Below are positions 48,926 to 57,511 of a stretch of 64,000 nt of DNA, one piece after another. The notes under the pieces were generated by a model. The model saw only the letters and a program-made list of their open reading frames with translations. It had not been told where the DNA came from and searched no databases. The first letter of the stretch is position 1; each line of letters begins with the position of its first letter. A program made the translations under genes and the position numbers. The stretch lies in contig NZ_BOQL01000013.1 of the NCBI RefSeq assembly GCF_018332655.1, positions 1 through 64,000 of the forward strand, written 5' to 3'. The DNA comes from Actinoplanes auranticolor. Lineage in GTDB: Bacteria > Actinomycetota > Actinomycetes > Mycobacteriales > Micromonosporaceae.

Positions 48926-48931
48926 CCCGGC

Positions 48932-49420
48932 ATGACACACGACGGCAGCACCGACTTCGACTTCCTGCTGGGCCGCTGGACGGTTCACCACCACAAGCTC
49001 GCCGACGGCACGGACCGCGACTGCACCGAGTGGATCGACTTCGCCGGGGTGGGGGAGGCCCGCCCGGTCCTCGCCGGCACGGGCAACGTCGACACCGTCT
49101 CGGCGACCCTGCCCGACGGACGCGCCTTCGAGGGCCTGACACTGCGCCTGTACGACCCCGGTGCCGACCTGTGGCGCATCTGGTGGTCGTCGACGACCAA
49201 CCCGGGCCGGCTGGACCCGCCCGTCGAGGGACGCTTTCGTGACGGGCGAGGCGTGTTCCTCGGCGAGGACGAGGTCGGCGGCAAGCCGGCCCTGGTCCGC
49301 TTCCTGTGGTCGGCGATGACGCCCACGTCGGCGCGCTGGGAGCAGGACTTCTCCTTCGACGGCGGCCGCACCTGGGATCCGGTCAACTGGATCATGACCT
49401 TCACCCGCCGCGGCGACTGA
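48932..49420 (+). CDS. DUF1579-like small protein
   Basis: The 162-residue protein starts at ATG 48932. It opens FDFLLGRWTVHHHKLADGTD and closes ARWEQDFSFDGGRTWDPVNW. This beta-barrel pattern (LGxW.V.......T.W..) is like DUF1579 proteins of unknown function. It is divergent to the WYL regulator and probably under its control. Confidence 0.8.
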   Translation: MTHDGSTDFDFLLGRWTVHHHKLADGTDRDCTEWIDFAGVGEARPVLAGTGNVDTVSATLPDGRAFEGLTLRLYDPGADLWRIWWSSTTNPGRLDPPVEGRFRDGRGVFLGEDEVGGKPALVRFLWSAMTPTSARWEQDFSFDGGRTWDPVNWIMTFTRRGD

Positions 49421-49508
49421 TTTCCCTCAAGGCCCCGCCGCCGGGGCCGATAGTGCCCTCACCTGTGACGTACCCGCCACGGGGTTCACCGTCCCCCCGG
49501 AGATGGCC

Positions 49509-51848
49509 ATGTCGAATCGGTCCCGGCGCCCCGGCCTGAAGGCTGTCGCCACGGCGGCAGCCGCCCTCACCGCCCTGTCCTCGGCGCTCGGCGCGCTGCC
49601 GGCCGCCGCGGCGGAACCCGCCGTCGCGGGTACGTCGTCGATCATCGTCGGGGTCCGGTCCGGTGCCAGCACCACGGCGGTCGTCGGGCAGCTCGATGCC
49701 GCGCCGGGCATCGAGGTGCTGGAATCCGACCCGATCGCCCGGCTGGCCGCGGCCGACGTCACGGTCCCGGCCGCCGACCTGGGCGCCGCGTTGCGGCAGC
49801 TGCGCAGCAACCCGGGCGTGGCGTACGCCGAACTCAACCACGTCGTCCGGAGCACCGGCGTCACGCCCGACGACCCTGCCTTCGCCGACCAGTGGGGTGC
49901 CACGCGGACCGCCCAGCCGGCCGCCTGGTCGCGGTCCACCGGCAGCGGTGTCACCGTCGCGGTCGTCGACTCCGGCGTCAGCCCGGTGTCCGAGCTCGCG
50001 GGCCGGCTCCTGGCCGGCTACGACTTCGTCGACGACGACAGCGACGCCACGGATGTCCACGGCCACGGCACCCAGGCCGCCACCGTCATCGCCGCCAAGG
50101 GCAACAACGCCGCCGGCCTGGCCGGGGTGTGCTGGGACTGCAAGATCCTGCCCGTGCGCGTCCTGGGCGCGAACGGCCTGGGCTACACCGACGACGTCGC
50201 GGCCGGGATCACCTACGCCGCCGACCGGGGCGCGCACGTCATCAACCTGTCCCTGGGCGGCCCCGACTACAGCCGGCTCACCGAGAACGCCGTCGACTAC
50301 GCCGTCGCGAAGGGCGCCGTCGTCATCGCCTCGGCCGGCAACTCCGGCGTCAGCGCCCGCAGCTACCCGGCCGGACACCCCAACGCGATCGCCGTCGCCG
50401 GTTCGACCAGCACCGACGGCCGGTACAGCTGGTCCAACCACGGCACCGCGGCCGACCCCTGGGTGGATGTCGCCGCCCCGGGCAGCAACATCGCGCAGGG
50501 CATGAACGGCGGCCTGTACTGGTACGCCGGGACCAGCTCGGCCGGACCGGTCGTCGCCGGCATCGCCGCACTCGCCCGCTCGGCCGCCCCGGCCGCCTCG
50601 GTGGCGCAGATCCGCGCGGCGATCGAGACCGGCGCCGACCCGGTGGGCACATGGGTCGCCAAGGGCCGGGTCAACGCCGGCGCCACCCTGGCCGCGCTGA
50701 CCGGCACCCCGAACCCGGCCCCGACCCCGCCGGCCCCGCCGACCCCGCCGGCCGGCCCGGTCATCACCGGCCTCGGCCTCACCGACGGACAGCTGATCCG
50801 CGGCACCGTGACGTTCTCGCCGTCGGTCACCTCGGCCACGGCCCTGACCAAGGTGCAGCTGCGCACCCAGTCCGGCACCAAGGACGTCACCACCAACCTC
50901 CCGCTGACCGGCGCCCGTCAGGTCTCCTGGAAGACGACCAGCTTCACCGGCCCGGCCACCCTGACGCTGACGGCCACCGATGCCGCCGGCCGCACCGCCA
51001 CCGCGCAGGTCAAGGTCACCGTGGACAACACCGCACCGGCCGCCACGATCACCAGCCCGGCCGCCGGTGCCAAGGTCACCCGGACCGTCCCGGTCACCAT
51101 CAGCACCACCGCGACGGACGTGGCGAAGGCCGAGCTGCTGGTCAAGAACACGGTCGTCGCCACCGCCACCACCGCCCCCTGGACGCTGACCTGGGACAGC
51201 GCCGGCGCCAACGCCGGCGTCAGCCTCACCGTGCGGGTCACCGACACCGCCGGTAACGTCACCACGGTCACCCGCGCCGTCGTCGCCGACAACGCCGGAC
51301 CGGCGCTGAGCTGGCGGACACCCGCGGCCGACGCGGTCGTCGGCGGAACGCTCAAGGTGGAGGCGAGCGCCACCGACGCCTCCGGTGTGGCCAAGGTCGA
51401 ACTTCTCCGCGGCGACACAGTGCTGGCCACCGACACCACCGCGCCGTACTCCTTCGGCTGGAACACCGCGGGCGTCACCGGCCGGACGGCCCTGGTCCTG
51501 CGGGCCACCGACAAGCTGGGCTACGTCTCCACCACCGCGCGCACGGTCGTCGTCGACAGCAAGGCCCCGGTCGTGACCTCGGCCAGCCCGGCCGCCGCCG
51601 CCTCGGTCACCGGCGCGGTGGCGACCAGCCTGGTCGCCACCGACGAGCAGGGCGTGGCCGCCATCGAGCTGCTGGTCAACGGCAAGCGGACGGCCGGCGT
51701 CCGGGGCCGCACGAGTCTGGTCTTCGCCATCCCGGCCGGCCGGCTCACCGGTACGCCCACGCTGACCTGGACGGTCACCGACAAGGCGGGCAACGCGACC
51801 ACGGTCACCCGCACGGTCAGCATCGTCAAGGCGGCCGGCCGGAACTAG
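49509..51848 (+). CDS. Secreted S8 subtilisin-like serine protease with Ig-like domains
   Basis: The 779-residue protein starts at ATG 49509 (ATG 49503 possible). A signal peptide (LKAVATAAAALTALSSALGA, cleavage near AAAAEPA) is followed by an inhibitor-type propeptide. The catalytic triad is D154 (AVVDSGVS), H186 (VHGHGTQAAT) and S343 (AGTSSAGPVV), with the oxyanion Asn in SAGNSGV. GTSSAG replaces the common GTSMAxP. A Pro/Thr linker (about residues 400-415) leads to three or four Ig-like repeats, each with the pattern 'V..T.....A...G...T.....VT.D...P'. The enzyme is probably exported and degrades proteins outside the cell. Confidence 0.9.
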   Translation: MSNRSRRPGLKAVATAAAALTALSSALGALPAAAAEPAVAGTSSIIVGVRSGASTTAVVGQLDAAPGIEVLESDPIARLAAADVTVPAADLGAALRQLRSNPGVAYAELNHVVRSTGVTPDDPAFADQWGATRTAQPAAWSRSTGSGVTVAVVDSGVSPVSELAGRLLAGYDFVDDDSDATDVHGHGTQAATVIAAKGNNAAGLAGVCWDCKILPVRVLGANGLGYTDDVAAGITYAADRGAHVINLSLGGPDYSRLTENAVDYAVAKGAVVIASAGNSGVSARSYPAGHPNAIAVAGSTSTDGRYSWSNHGTAADPWVDVAAPGSNIAQGMNGGLYWYAGTSSAGPVVAGIAALARSAAPAASVAQIRAAIETGADPVGTWVAKGRVNAGATLAALTGTPNPAPTPPAPPTPPAGPVITGLGLTDGQLIRGTVTFSPSVTSATALTKVQLRTQSGTKDVTTNLPLTGARQVSWKTTSFTGPATLTLTATDAAGRTATAQVKVTVDNTAPAATITSPAAGAKVTRTVPVTISTTATDVAKAELLVKNTVVATATTAPWTLTWDSAGANAGVSLTVRVTDTAGNVTTVTRAVVADNAGPALSWRTPAADAVVGGTLKVEASATDASGVAKVELLRGDTVLATDTTAPYSFGWNTAGVTGRTALVLRATDKLGYVSTTARTVVVDSKAPVVTSASPAAAASVTGAVATSLVATDEQGVAAIELLVNGKRTAGVRGRTSLVFAIPAGRLTGTPTLTWTVTDKAGNATTVTRTVSIVKAAGRN

Positions 51849-51875
51849 GCCGGCCTCCTCTGGCAGGATCGACGG

Positions 51876-52550
51876 GTGGAAGACCGCAGGACCGCCACCG
51901 TGCTGCTCGTGTTCGGGCGCGGTGTCATCGGCGCCGGCGAGCACTACACGCTCACGCCGGCCAGCGCCGCCCGCGTCCAGGCCGCCGCGGACTACACCGT
52001 CGCGCACCCCGGCGTCTCCCGCATCGTCTTCACCGGCGGCTGGGCCGAGGCCACCGAGGGCGCCGGGCAACCCCCGGCGGGCTGGCGGGAGGGCGACCTG
52101 ATGCTGCGCGAGGCCCGGTCGGCGGGCCTCGACCGGCACGCGGACCTGCGCGCCGAGACCCGGTCACGCAGCACGCTGGAGAACCTCGTGCACACCGTGG
52201 AGGACGGGCTGCTCGACGGGTACGCGTTCGACGCCGTACACCCGCTCGGTCTGGTCTCGCACCGCGAGCACCTGCCGCGGATCCGCCTGCTCGCCGCCAA
52301 GGTCCTCGGCGTGGGCGCCCGAGCTTTGCTGGACGTGCCCGCCACCGGGGGAGAGACGCCGCTGCCGTGGCGTTCCGAGCGGGCCGCCCGGGTCATCGCC
52401 CGCCTGGGCTTTCTCGGCACCCGCGACCCGGCCGCGCTGCTGCGGCGCGAACGCCGGATGGTCGCCTCCCTGCGCCGCGCCGAGCGCCTGTTACGAAACC
52501 CACCGAAGGAGTTGCGCCGGGCCCGCGACGCGCGGCGCCCGGCTGGGTAA
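51876..52550 (+). CDS. YdcF/DUF218-family protein
   Basis: The 224-residue protein starts at GTG 51876. The DUF218 pattern is TVLLVFGRGVIGAGEHYTLT, IVFTGGWAEATEG, EGDLMLREARSAGL with STLENLVHTVEDG, then LGLVSHREHLPRIRLLAAKV. Members are linked to cell-envelope processes such as SanA/ElyC, but the activity is unknown. Unlike those it has no membrane anchor. The GAT-rich leader GGCAGGAT may serve as -10. Confidence 0.82.
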   Translation: MEDRRTATVLLVFGRGVIGAGEHYTLTPASAARVQAAADYTVAHPGVSRIVFTGGWAEATEGAGQPPAGWREGDLMLREARSAGLDRHADLRAETRSRSTLENLVHTVEDGLLDGYAFDAVHPLGLVSHREHLPRIRLLAAKVLGVGARALLDVPATGGETPLPWRSERAARVIARLGFLGTRDPAALLRRERRMVASLRRAERLLRNPPKELRRARDARRPAG

Positions 52551-52606
52551 GGAAGCGGTGCCACCGGACCCACGGACGGGCCGGCGACACCACAGAGGAG
52601 AACCAC

Positions 52607-53335
52607 GTGCACGAGGAAAACCGGTCCATGATCGTTCTCCTGCCGGTCTATCAGCCCAGCCACCACCTGCCCACTCTCATGACCGAGCTGCGCCGGGTGG
52701 CGCCGCGGTGCCGGTTCGTCATCGTCGACGACGGCAGCAGCCCGGCCGCCGCCGAAGTGCTGCGGCAGGCGGAGAACCTCGGCGGCACGGTCCTGCGCCA
52801 CCCCCGCAACCAGGGCAAGGGCGTCGCCCTCAAGACCGGTCTCCGGTACGCGGCCCAGCAGCATCCCGGCCACGACGTCGTCTGCGCGGACGCCGACGGC
52901 CAGCACAGCGTCACCGACATCGTGCGGGTCGCCGACCGCGTCGCACAGACCGGTCACACCGTGCTGGGTGTCCGCCGCTTCGCCGAGAACGTCCCGTTGC
53001 GCAGCAAGGTCGGCAACACGGTGACGCAGGTACTGTTCCGGGCCGCCACCGGCCGTGGGGTGCAGGACACCCAGACGGGGCTGCGGGCGTACCCGTCGGC
53101 TCTGCTCGAATGGCTCGGCACGGTCCCCGGCGAGCGCTTCGAGTACGAGATGAACGTGCTGCTCGAGGCGGCCCGCGCCGGGCACCGGATCGAGCAGGTC
53201 GTGATCACCACGACCTACCTGGACGACAACGCGTCCTCGCACTTCAGCCCGCTGAGCGACTCGGCGCGCATCTACTGGCCGCTGCTGCGCTACGCGGCGG
53301 CGGCCCTGCTGACGCCGGCCCGGGCGACCCGCTGA
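52607..53335 (+). CDS. Glycosyltransferase family 2 protein
   Basis: The 242-residue protein starts at GTG 52607 with AGAGGAG upstream; an ATG at 52628 is also possible. The GT2 core is IVLLPVYQPSHHLPTLMTEL, FVIVDDGSSPAAAEVLRQAE, HPRNQGKGVALKTGLRYAAQ and the donor-site CADADGQHSVTDI (DAD). It resembles DPM1/polyprenyl-phosphate-type transferases but has no C-terminal membrane helices beyond a weak one at the end. Substrate is unknown. Confidence 0.88.
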   Translation: MHEENRSMIVLLPVYQPSHHLPTLMTELRRVAPRCRFVIVDDGSSPAAAEVLRQAENLGGTVLRHPRNQGKGVALKTGLRYAAQQHPGHDVVCADADGQHSVTDIVRVADRVAQTGHTVLGVRRFAENVPLRSKVGNTVTQVLFRAATGRGVQDTQTGLRAYPSALLEWLGTVPGERFEYEMNVLLEAARAGHRIEQVVITTTYLDDNASSHFSPLSDSARIYWPLLRYAAAALLTPARATR

Positions 53336-53356
53336 CCGCCCGGGGCCGGCATCATC

Positions 53357-54529
53357 TCAGCACCAGGTCAGGGTGGAGTTCGACCGGGTGACGTTGCTGA
53401 TGGTGTTGTTCGTGCCGGTGCACGGGCTCCACCGGATGTTGGTGTTGCTGACGGTGAGGTTCTGGAAGCGGATGTTCGACGAGGCCGGGAAGTCGGTGCG
53501 CGAGGAGATCCGCACCTCGCCACCGCCGCTGATCGTCCCGGACGCGCCGGCCAGCACGACGTTGTAGCAGTTCTCGATGAGCACCGAGTTGTTGCCGGTG
53601 TTGGCGATGTCCACCCGGTCGATGACCGCGCCGCCGCTCTCCGAGACGCAGAAGATGCCCCGGCCGCCGCCGCGCGCCTTGACGGTCCCGACGCGGATGT
53701 TGGTGGCGTAACTGCTGCCGATCCGGCCGTTGCGGTTGGCCATCCGGAACGCGGCGTAGCCGGTGCCGGCGCCCGCGTTCTCCGCGTCGACGGTGCCCAC
53801 GGTGGCGTTGACCGTCTGGTTGAGCAGCAGCCCGGACTCACCGACGTTGCGGGCCGTGACGGTGCCGATGGTGATGCCGTCGACGCCGTAGGTCTCCACG
53901 GCGTGCGAGCTGGCCCCGGAGACGTAGGCGCTGTCGATCCGGATGTTGCGCGACGGCACGGACTTGTCGCCGTAGTTGTCGATCCGGACGCCGAGGCCGC
54001 TGGACAGGCGCATGTCGATCTGCCCGAGGATCAGGTTGTTCACGCTGCGCATGAAGATGCCGTACAGCGGGGCGCCGGTGACGTTGAGATGGGCCACCTC
54101 GACGTCGCGGGTGCCGCGGGAGTAGATCGGCGCCTGGTCGCCGGAGCCGGTACCGGTCACGTTGATCGTGCCGCACACGTCCAGCAGCGTGTAGCTGGGC
54201 AGCGAGATCCGGGAGTTCGCGCTGATCGAGCCGGAGCCGCGGACCAGCACGTTCTGCTTGGACGTGCGGCTGGGCAGGCTGCTGATCGCGGCCTGCACCG
54301 CCGCGCGCATGTCGGTGCCGGTGTAGACGGTGCTGCTGCCCCGGCGGGCGGTCCAGGTGCTGCCGCTGAGCGTCGCCTCGGCTTGGTACGACAGGGCGCC
54401 GCAGGCGGCGGCCGAGGCCTGGGAGAGGCCGACGGCGACGCCGGTGCCGGAGAGCACCAGCGTGGTGGCGGCCAGCAGGCCGGTCCGCCAGCGCCGGCGC
54501 GCGGTGGTCTTCGGGCTTGGGGAGGTCAT
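53357..54529 (-). CDS. Secreted parallel beta-helix protein (pectate-lyase-like fold)
   Basis: The 390-residue protein starts at ATG 54529. A signal peptide (RRWRTGLLAATTLVLSGTGV, cleavage after about ASA) precedes a mature part rich in repeats of 'V..L.V......GI....' (LILGQIDMRLSSGLGVRIDN, VDGITIGTVTARNVGESGLL). This is the right-handed beta-helix found in pectate lyases and other polysaccharide enzymes. No diagnostic catalytic residues are clear. A strong promoter and a LacI-like operator lie upstream, which supports a carbohydrate-related role. Confidence 0.82.
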   Translation of the reverse strand: MTSPSPKTTARRRWRTGLLAATTLVLSGTGVAVGLSQASAAACGALSYQAEATLSGSTWTARRGSSTVYTGTDMRAAVQAAISSLPSRTSKQNVLVRGSGSISANSRISLPSYTLLDVCGTINVTGTGSGDQAPIYSRGTRDVEVAHLNVTGAPLYGIFMRSVNNLILGQIDMRLSSGLGVRIDNYGDKSVPSRNIRIDSAYVSGASSHAVETYGVDGITIGTVTARNVGESGLLLNQTVNATVGTVDAENAGAGTGYAAFRMANRNGRIGSSYATNIRVGTVKARGGGRGIFCVSESGGAVIDRVDIANTGNNSVLIENCYNVVLAGASGTISGGGEVRISSRTDFPASSNIRFQNLTVSNTNIRWSPCTGTNNTISNVTRSNSTLTWC

Positions 54530-54595
54530 GACTGCTCCAAAATCTCGGCTGACGAGCTGGCCGCCGTGCGCCCTCACGGCTGTGTTCGATGCTCC

Positions 54596-54662
54596 GGTAA
54601 GCGCTTTCCATACACGGACATCGATGTAAAGGAGATGTTAACGGTCACTACCGAGGTGTCAA
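54596..54662 (-). promoter_or_regulatory. Promoter and LacI-type operator of the beta-helix gene
   Basis: On the minus strand, TTGACA (54662-54657), a 16-nt spacer and TAACAT (54640-54635) form a near-consensus promoter. Downstream, GGAAAGCGCTTACC (54609-54596) is a typical LacI-family half-site palindrome. It would lie about 20-33 nt after the start point, so a repressor could block elongation. The 5' leader is about 100 nt. Confidence 0.7.
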
Positions 54663-54779
54663 GGCCGGCCGGCCCGTGACCGGCGGCGGCGAGCGACGTT
54701 GAACCATCGCGGAGCGGTGTTCCGCAGGGCCGGCGGGGGTACGGGGTTGAGCGGGGAACAGCTTGTCGAGCCCGTGGTC

Positions 54780-54791
54780 TACGGTCTTCAC
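54780..54791 (+). promoter_or_regulatory. -10 element for leaderless scpA mRNA
   Basis: TACGGT (54780-54785) stands 6 nt before GTG 54792 and there is no Shine-Dalgarno before the GTG. This suggests scpA starts its own leaderless transcript independent of parA. Confidence 0.5.
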
Positions 54792-56087
54792 GTGCCAGAA
54801 CAGCCAGTCTCGGACCCGGCCGCCGACACGCCGTCACCCGACGCCGCCGCCGGGCCCGGTCCCGGCCTGCCCGGTTCCGGCGTGCCTGATCTCGGCTTGC
54901 CCGATTCCGGCCTGCCCGTCGAGGCCGACTCCGGCAAGTTCACCGTCCGGCTGACCAACTTCACCGGCCCGTTCGACCTGCTGCTGCAGCTCATCGGCAA
55001 GCACAAGCTCGACGTGACCGAGATCGCGCTGCACCAGGTCACCGACGACTTCATCGCCTACATCCGGGCCATGGGCGACGACTGGGACCTGGGCGAGACC
55101 AGCGAGTTCCTGCTGGTCGCGGCCACCCTGCTGGATCTGAAGGCGGCCCGGCTGCTGCCCTCGGCCGAGGTGGAGGACGAGGACGACCTGGCCCTGCTGG
55201 AAGCCGGCGACCTGCTCTTCGCCCGCCTCCTGCAGTACAAGGCCTACAAAGAAGCCGCGGCCGTCATCGCGGACCTGGAGGGCGTCGGCGCCAGACGCTG
55301 GCCGCGCGCGGTCTCCCTGGAGCCCCGGTACGCCGAGGCCCTGCCCGACCTGGTCCTCGGCATCGGCCCGGAACGCCTGCTCAAGCTGGCCCTGAAGCAG
55401 TTCCTGCCCAAGCCCGGGCCGCCCGAGGTGTCGATCGCGCACATCCACCAGGTCCGGGTCAGCGTCCGCGAACACGCCACCCTGATCCGCGACCGCCTCC
55501 GCCGCGCGGGCAGCGCGACCTTCAGCCTGCTGATCGCCGACTGCGAGAACACCCTCGAGGTGGTGGCCCGCTTCCTGGCGCTGCTGGAGCTGTACCGCGA
55601 GGGCCTGATCGACTTCGAGCAGCCGGTGTCGCTGGAGGAGATGACGGTCCGCTGGATCGGCGGTGACCGGGCCGAAGGCGACCTCGACATCGACGACTAC
55701 GAAGGCACACCCCCGGAACCGGACACGGCGGCGATGGACCTGGACGAGGAGGACGCCCACTCCGAGCCGGGCGCGATGGCCTCGGTGGACCAGGACCAGG
55801 ACGAGGACGACGACGCGGACCTCGACGACTTCGACGTCCCGGACTTCACCGAATACCCCGGCCCCATCCCGGATTCCGCCGACGCCGACGCCGACGCCGA
55901 CGAGGCCGATGCCGACGCCGACGCTGCGGATGCTGGCGGCGACGGGCGCGGTGCGGCGGAGTTCCCGGCGGGGGCCGAGGCGGACTCCGGCCTGGCCGGG
56001 CCGGGTGAGTTCGGGTCGGCGGGGGCGGGTACTTCTGGGGCCGACCGCACCGCAGACCGTGTTTCGACCGACGAGGAACTGTCATGA
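54792..56087 (+). CDS. scpA: Segregation and condensation protein A (kleisin)
   Basis: The 431-residue protein starts at GTG 54792, chosen from the -10 spacing; the ORF opens further upstream. Residues 45-300 are the kleisin core: FTVRLTNFTGPFDLLLQLIG, LDVTEIALHQVTDDFIAYI, and the C-terminal winged helix with SLLIADCENTLEVVARFLALLE. It bridges the SMC dimer together with ScpB. The family length is about 250-280. Here a Pro/Gly N-terminal lead and a long acidic tail (residues 300-431, DADADADEADADADAADAGG) are added. ATGA overlap with scpB. Confidence 0.94.
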   Translation: MPEQPVSDPAADTPSPDAAAGPGPGLPGSGVPDLGLPDSGLPVEADSGKFTVRLTNFTGPFDLLLQLIGKHKLDVTEIALHQVTDDFIAYIRAMGDDWDLGETSEFLLVAATLLDLKAARLLPSAEVEDEDDLALLEAGDLLFARLLQYKAYKEAAAVIADLEGVGARRWPRAVSLEPRYAEALPDLVLGIGPERLLKLALKQFLPKPGPPEVSIAHIHQVRVSVREHATLIRDRLRRAGSATFSLLIADCENTLEVVARFLALLELYREGLIDFEQPVSLEEMTVRWIGGDRAEGDLDIDDYEGTPPEPDTAAMDLDEEDAHSEPGAMASVDQDQDEDDDADLDDFDVPDFTEYPGPIPDSADADADADEADADADAADAGGDGRGAAEFPAGAEADSGLAGPGEFGSAGAGTSGADRTADRVSTDEELS

Positions 56088-57511
56088 GCGACGAGCGTCC
56101 CGAGTCCCTTGCCGCGCAGGCCGCCTCCTGGGTGCCGCCCTGGGAGCGGGCACCGCGGCCGCCCGATCGGGACTTCGAGGCCGAGGTCCGGGCGGGGGAG
56201 CGCGACGACGAGGAGCTCGCCGAGTCGGATCTCACGGATGACGACGACGACTTCGATCCCGCCTTCGAGGGTGCGGACCCGGCGCCCGGTGACGGGGTGC
56301 CGGCCGAGTTGCCGCCGTTCCCGGAGGAGGCCGGGGGGCCGCCGACCGTGGACGCCCCGCGCGAGATGCCCGGTGACGAGGAGCGCGAGCCGACCGATGT
56401 CGGTGGCGGGCCGGAGCTGCCGCTGCCGGGCGCCATCGAGGAAGCCGCCGAGAACGAGATCGGCAACGCCCCGCTGGTCGACGCGCCGATCGACGGTGAC
56501 GACGCCGGGGATGTCTTCGACGCGGCCGCCGACGATGACGTCGATGACGACGCGGACGTGGACCTGCCGTTCACGGAGGAGGTGCCCGGACCGGGAGAGG
56601 ACGACGAGCCGCCCGCCGGAGACACTCCCGCCGGGCGGGCTGACGGGTCCGCGTCGACCGCCGCCGCCGACGCCGCTGCTGACGCCGACGAGGCCCATGC
56701 TGAGGCGACCGGAGCGCCGCCGACCGGCGACGACGCCGAGCCGGTCAGGCCCGGGGGTGGGTCGGGGGCCGCGGATGCGGCCGCTCGGGGTGCCGCCGAC
56801 GTTGAGGCCGCGGTGACCGCCGGGGCCGTGGCGAGTCAGCCTGTGGCGCGGGCGCGGCCGAGTTCCGGGATTCCCGCGCAGGGGCGTGGCAGCAAGGGGG
56901 GCGCCGCTGCTTCTGGTGCGGCGTCGACCCGTACCGGAGAAGAAGCGGAACCCCTCCCGCCGATGGACGATGCCGAATTGCGGGCGGCGCTCGAAGCCAT
57001 TCTGCTCGTCGTCGACGAGCCGGTCGCCGAGATGCAGCTGGCGCAGATCGTCGAGCAGCCGACCGAGCGGGTCGCCGGCATGCTGGAGGACATCTCGGCG
57101 CGGTACACCGCGGCCGGGCACGGGTTCGACCTGCGGCGGGCCGCGGGTGGCTGGCGTCTCTACACGCGGCCGGAATATGCGGCCTATGTCGAGCGGTTCG
57201 TACTGGATGGCCAGTCGGTGCGGCTCACCCAGGCTGCGCTGGAAACGCTCGCTGTAGTCGCTTACAAGCAACCTGTCACCAGGTCGCGCATCTCGGCCAT
57301 CCGCGGTGTGAACTGTGATGGCGTCATGCGTACGCTTAGCACTCGCGGCCTCATCGAGGAATGCGGCACTGAGGGCGAGACCGGGGCATTCCTGTACCGC
57401 ACCACGGCGCTGTTCCTGGAGAAGCTCGGCCTCAACTCGGTCGACCAGCTTCCGCCGCTGGCCCCGTTCCTGCCCGACGATGTGGAAGAAGTGCTCGATG
57501 CCTCAGGCTGA
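56084..57511 (+). CDS. scpB: Segregation and condensation protein B with long acidic N-terminus
   Basis: The 475-residue protein starts at ATG 56084. The first about 285 residues are acidic, disordered and repetitive (DDDDDFDPAFEG, PFPEEAGG, DDDVDDDADVD), with no known fold. The ScpB core, two winged helices, follows from about 290: DDAELRAALEAILLVVDEPV, AGGWRLYTRPEYAAYVERFV, ALETLAVVAYKQPVTRSRIS, RGLIEECG. Normal ScpB is about 180-250 residues. ScpB homodimers bind ScpA and regulate the SMC complex. The extension mirrors that on ScpA. Confidence 0.92.
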   Translation: MSDERPESLAAQAASWVPPWERAPRPPDRDFEAEVRAGERDDEELAESDLTDDDDDFDPAFEGADPAPGDGVPAELPPFPEEAGGPPTVDAPREMPGDEEREPTDVGGGPELPLPGAIEEAAENEIGNAPLVDAPIDGDDAGDVFDAAADDDVDDDADVDLPFTEEVPGPGEDDEPPAGDTPAGRADGSASTAAADAAADADEAHAEATGAPPTGDDAEPVRPGGGSGAADAAARGAADVEAAVTAGAVASQPVARARPSSGIPAQGRGSKGGAAASGAASTRTGEEAEPLPPMDDAELRAALEAILLVVDEPVAEMQLAQIVEQPTERVAGMLEDISARYTAAGHGFDLRRAAGGWRLYTRPEYAAYVERFVLDGQSVRLTQAALETLAVVAYKQPVTRSRISAIRGVNCDGVMRTLSTRGLIEECGTEGETGAFLYRTTALFLEKLGLNSVDQLPPLAPFLPDDVEEVLDASG

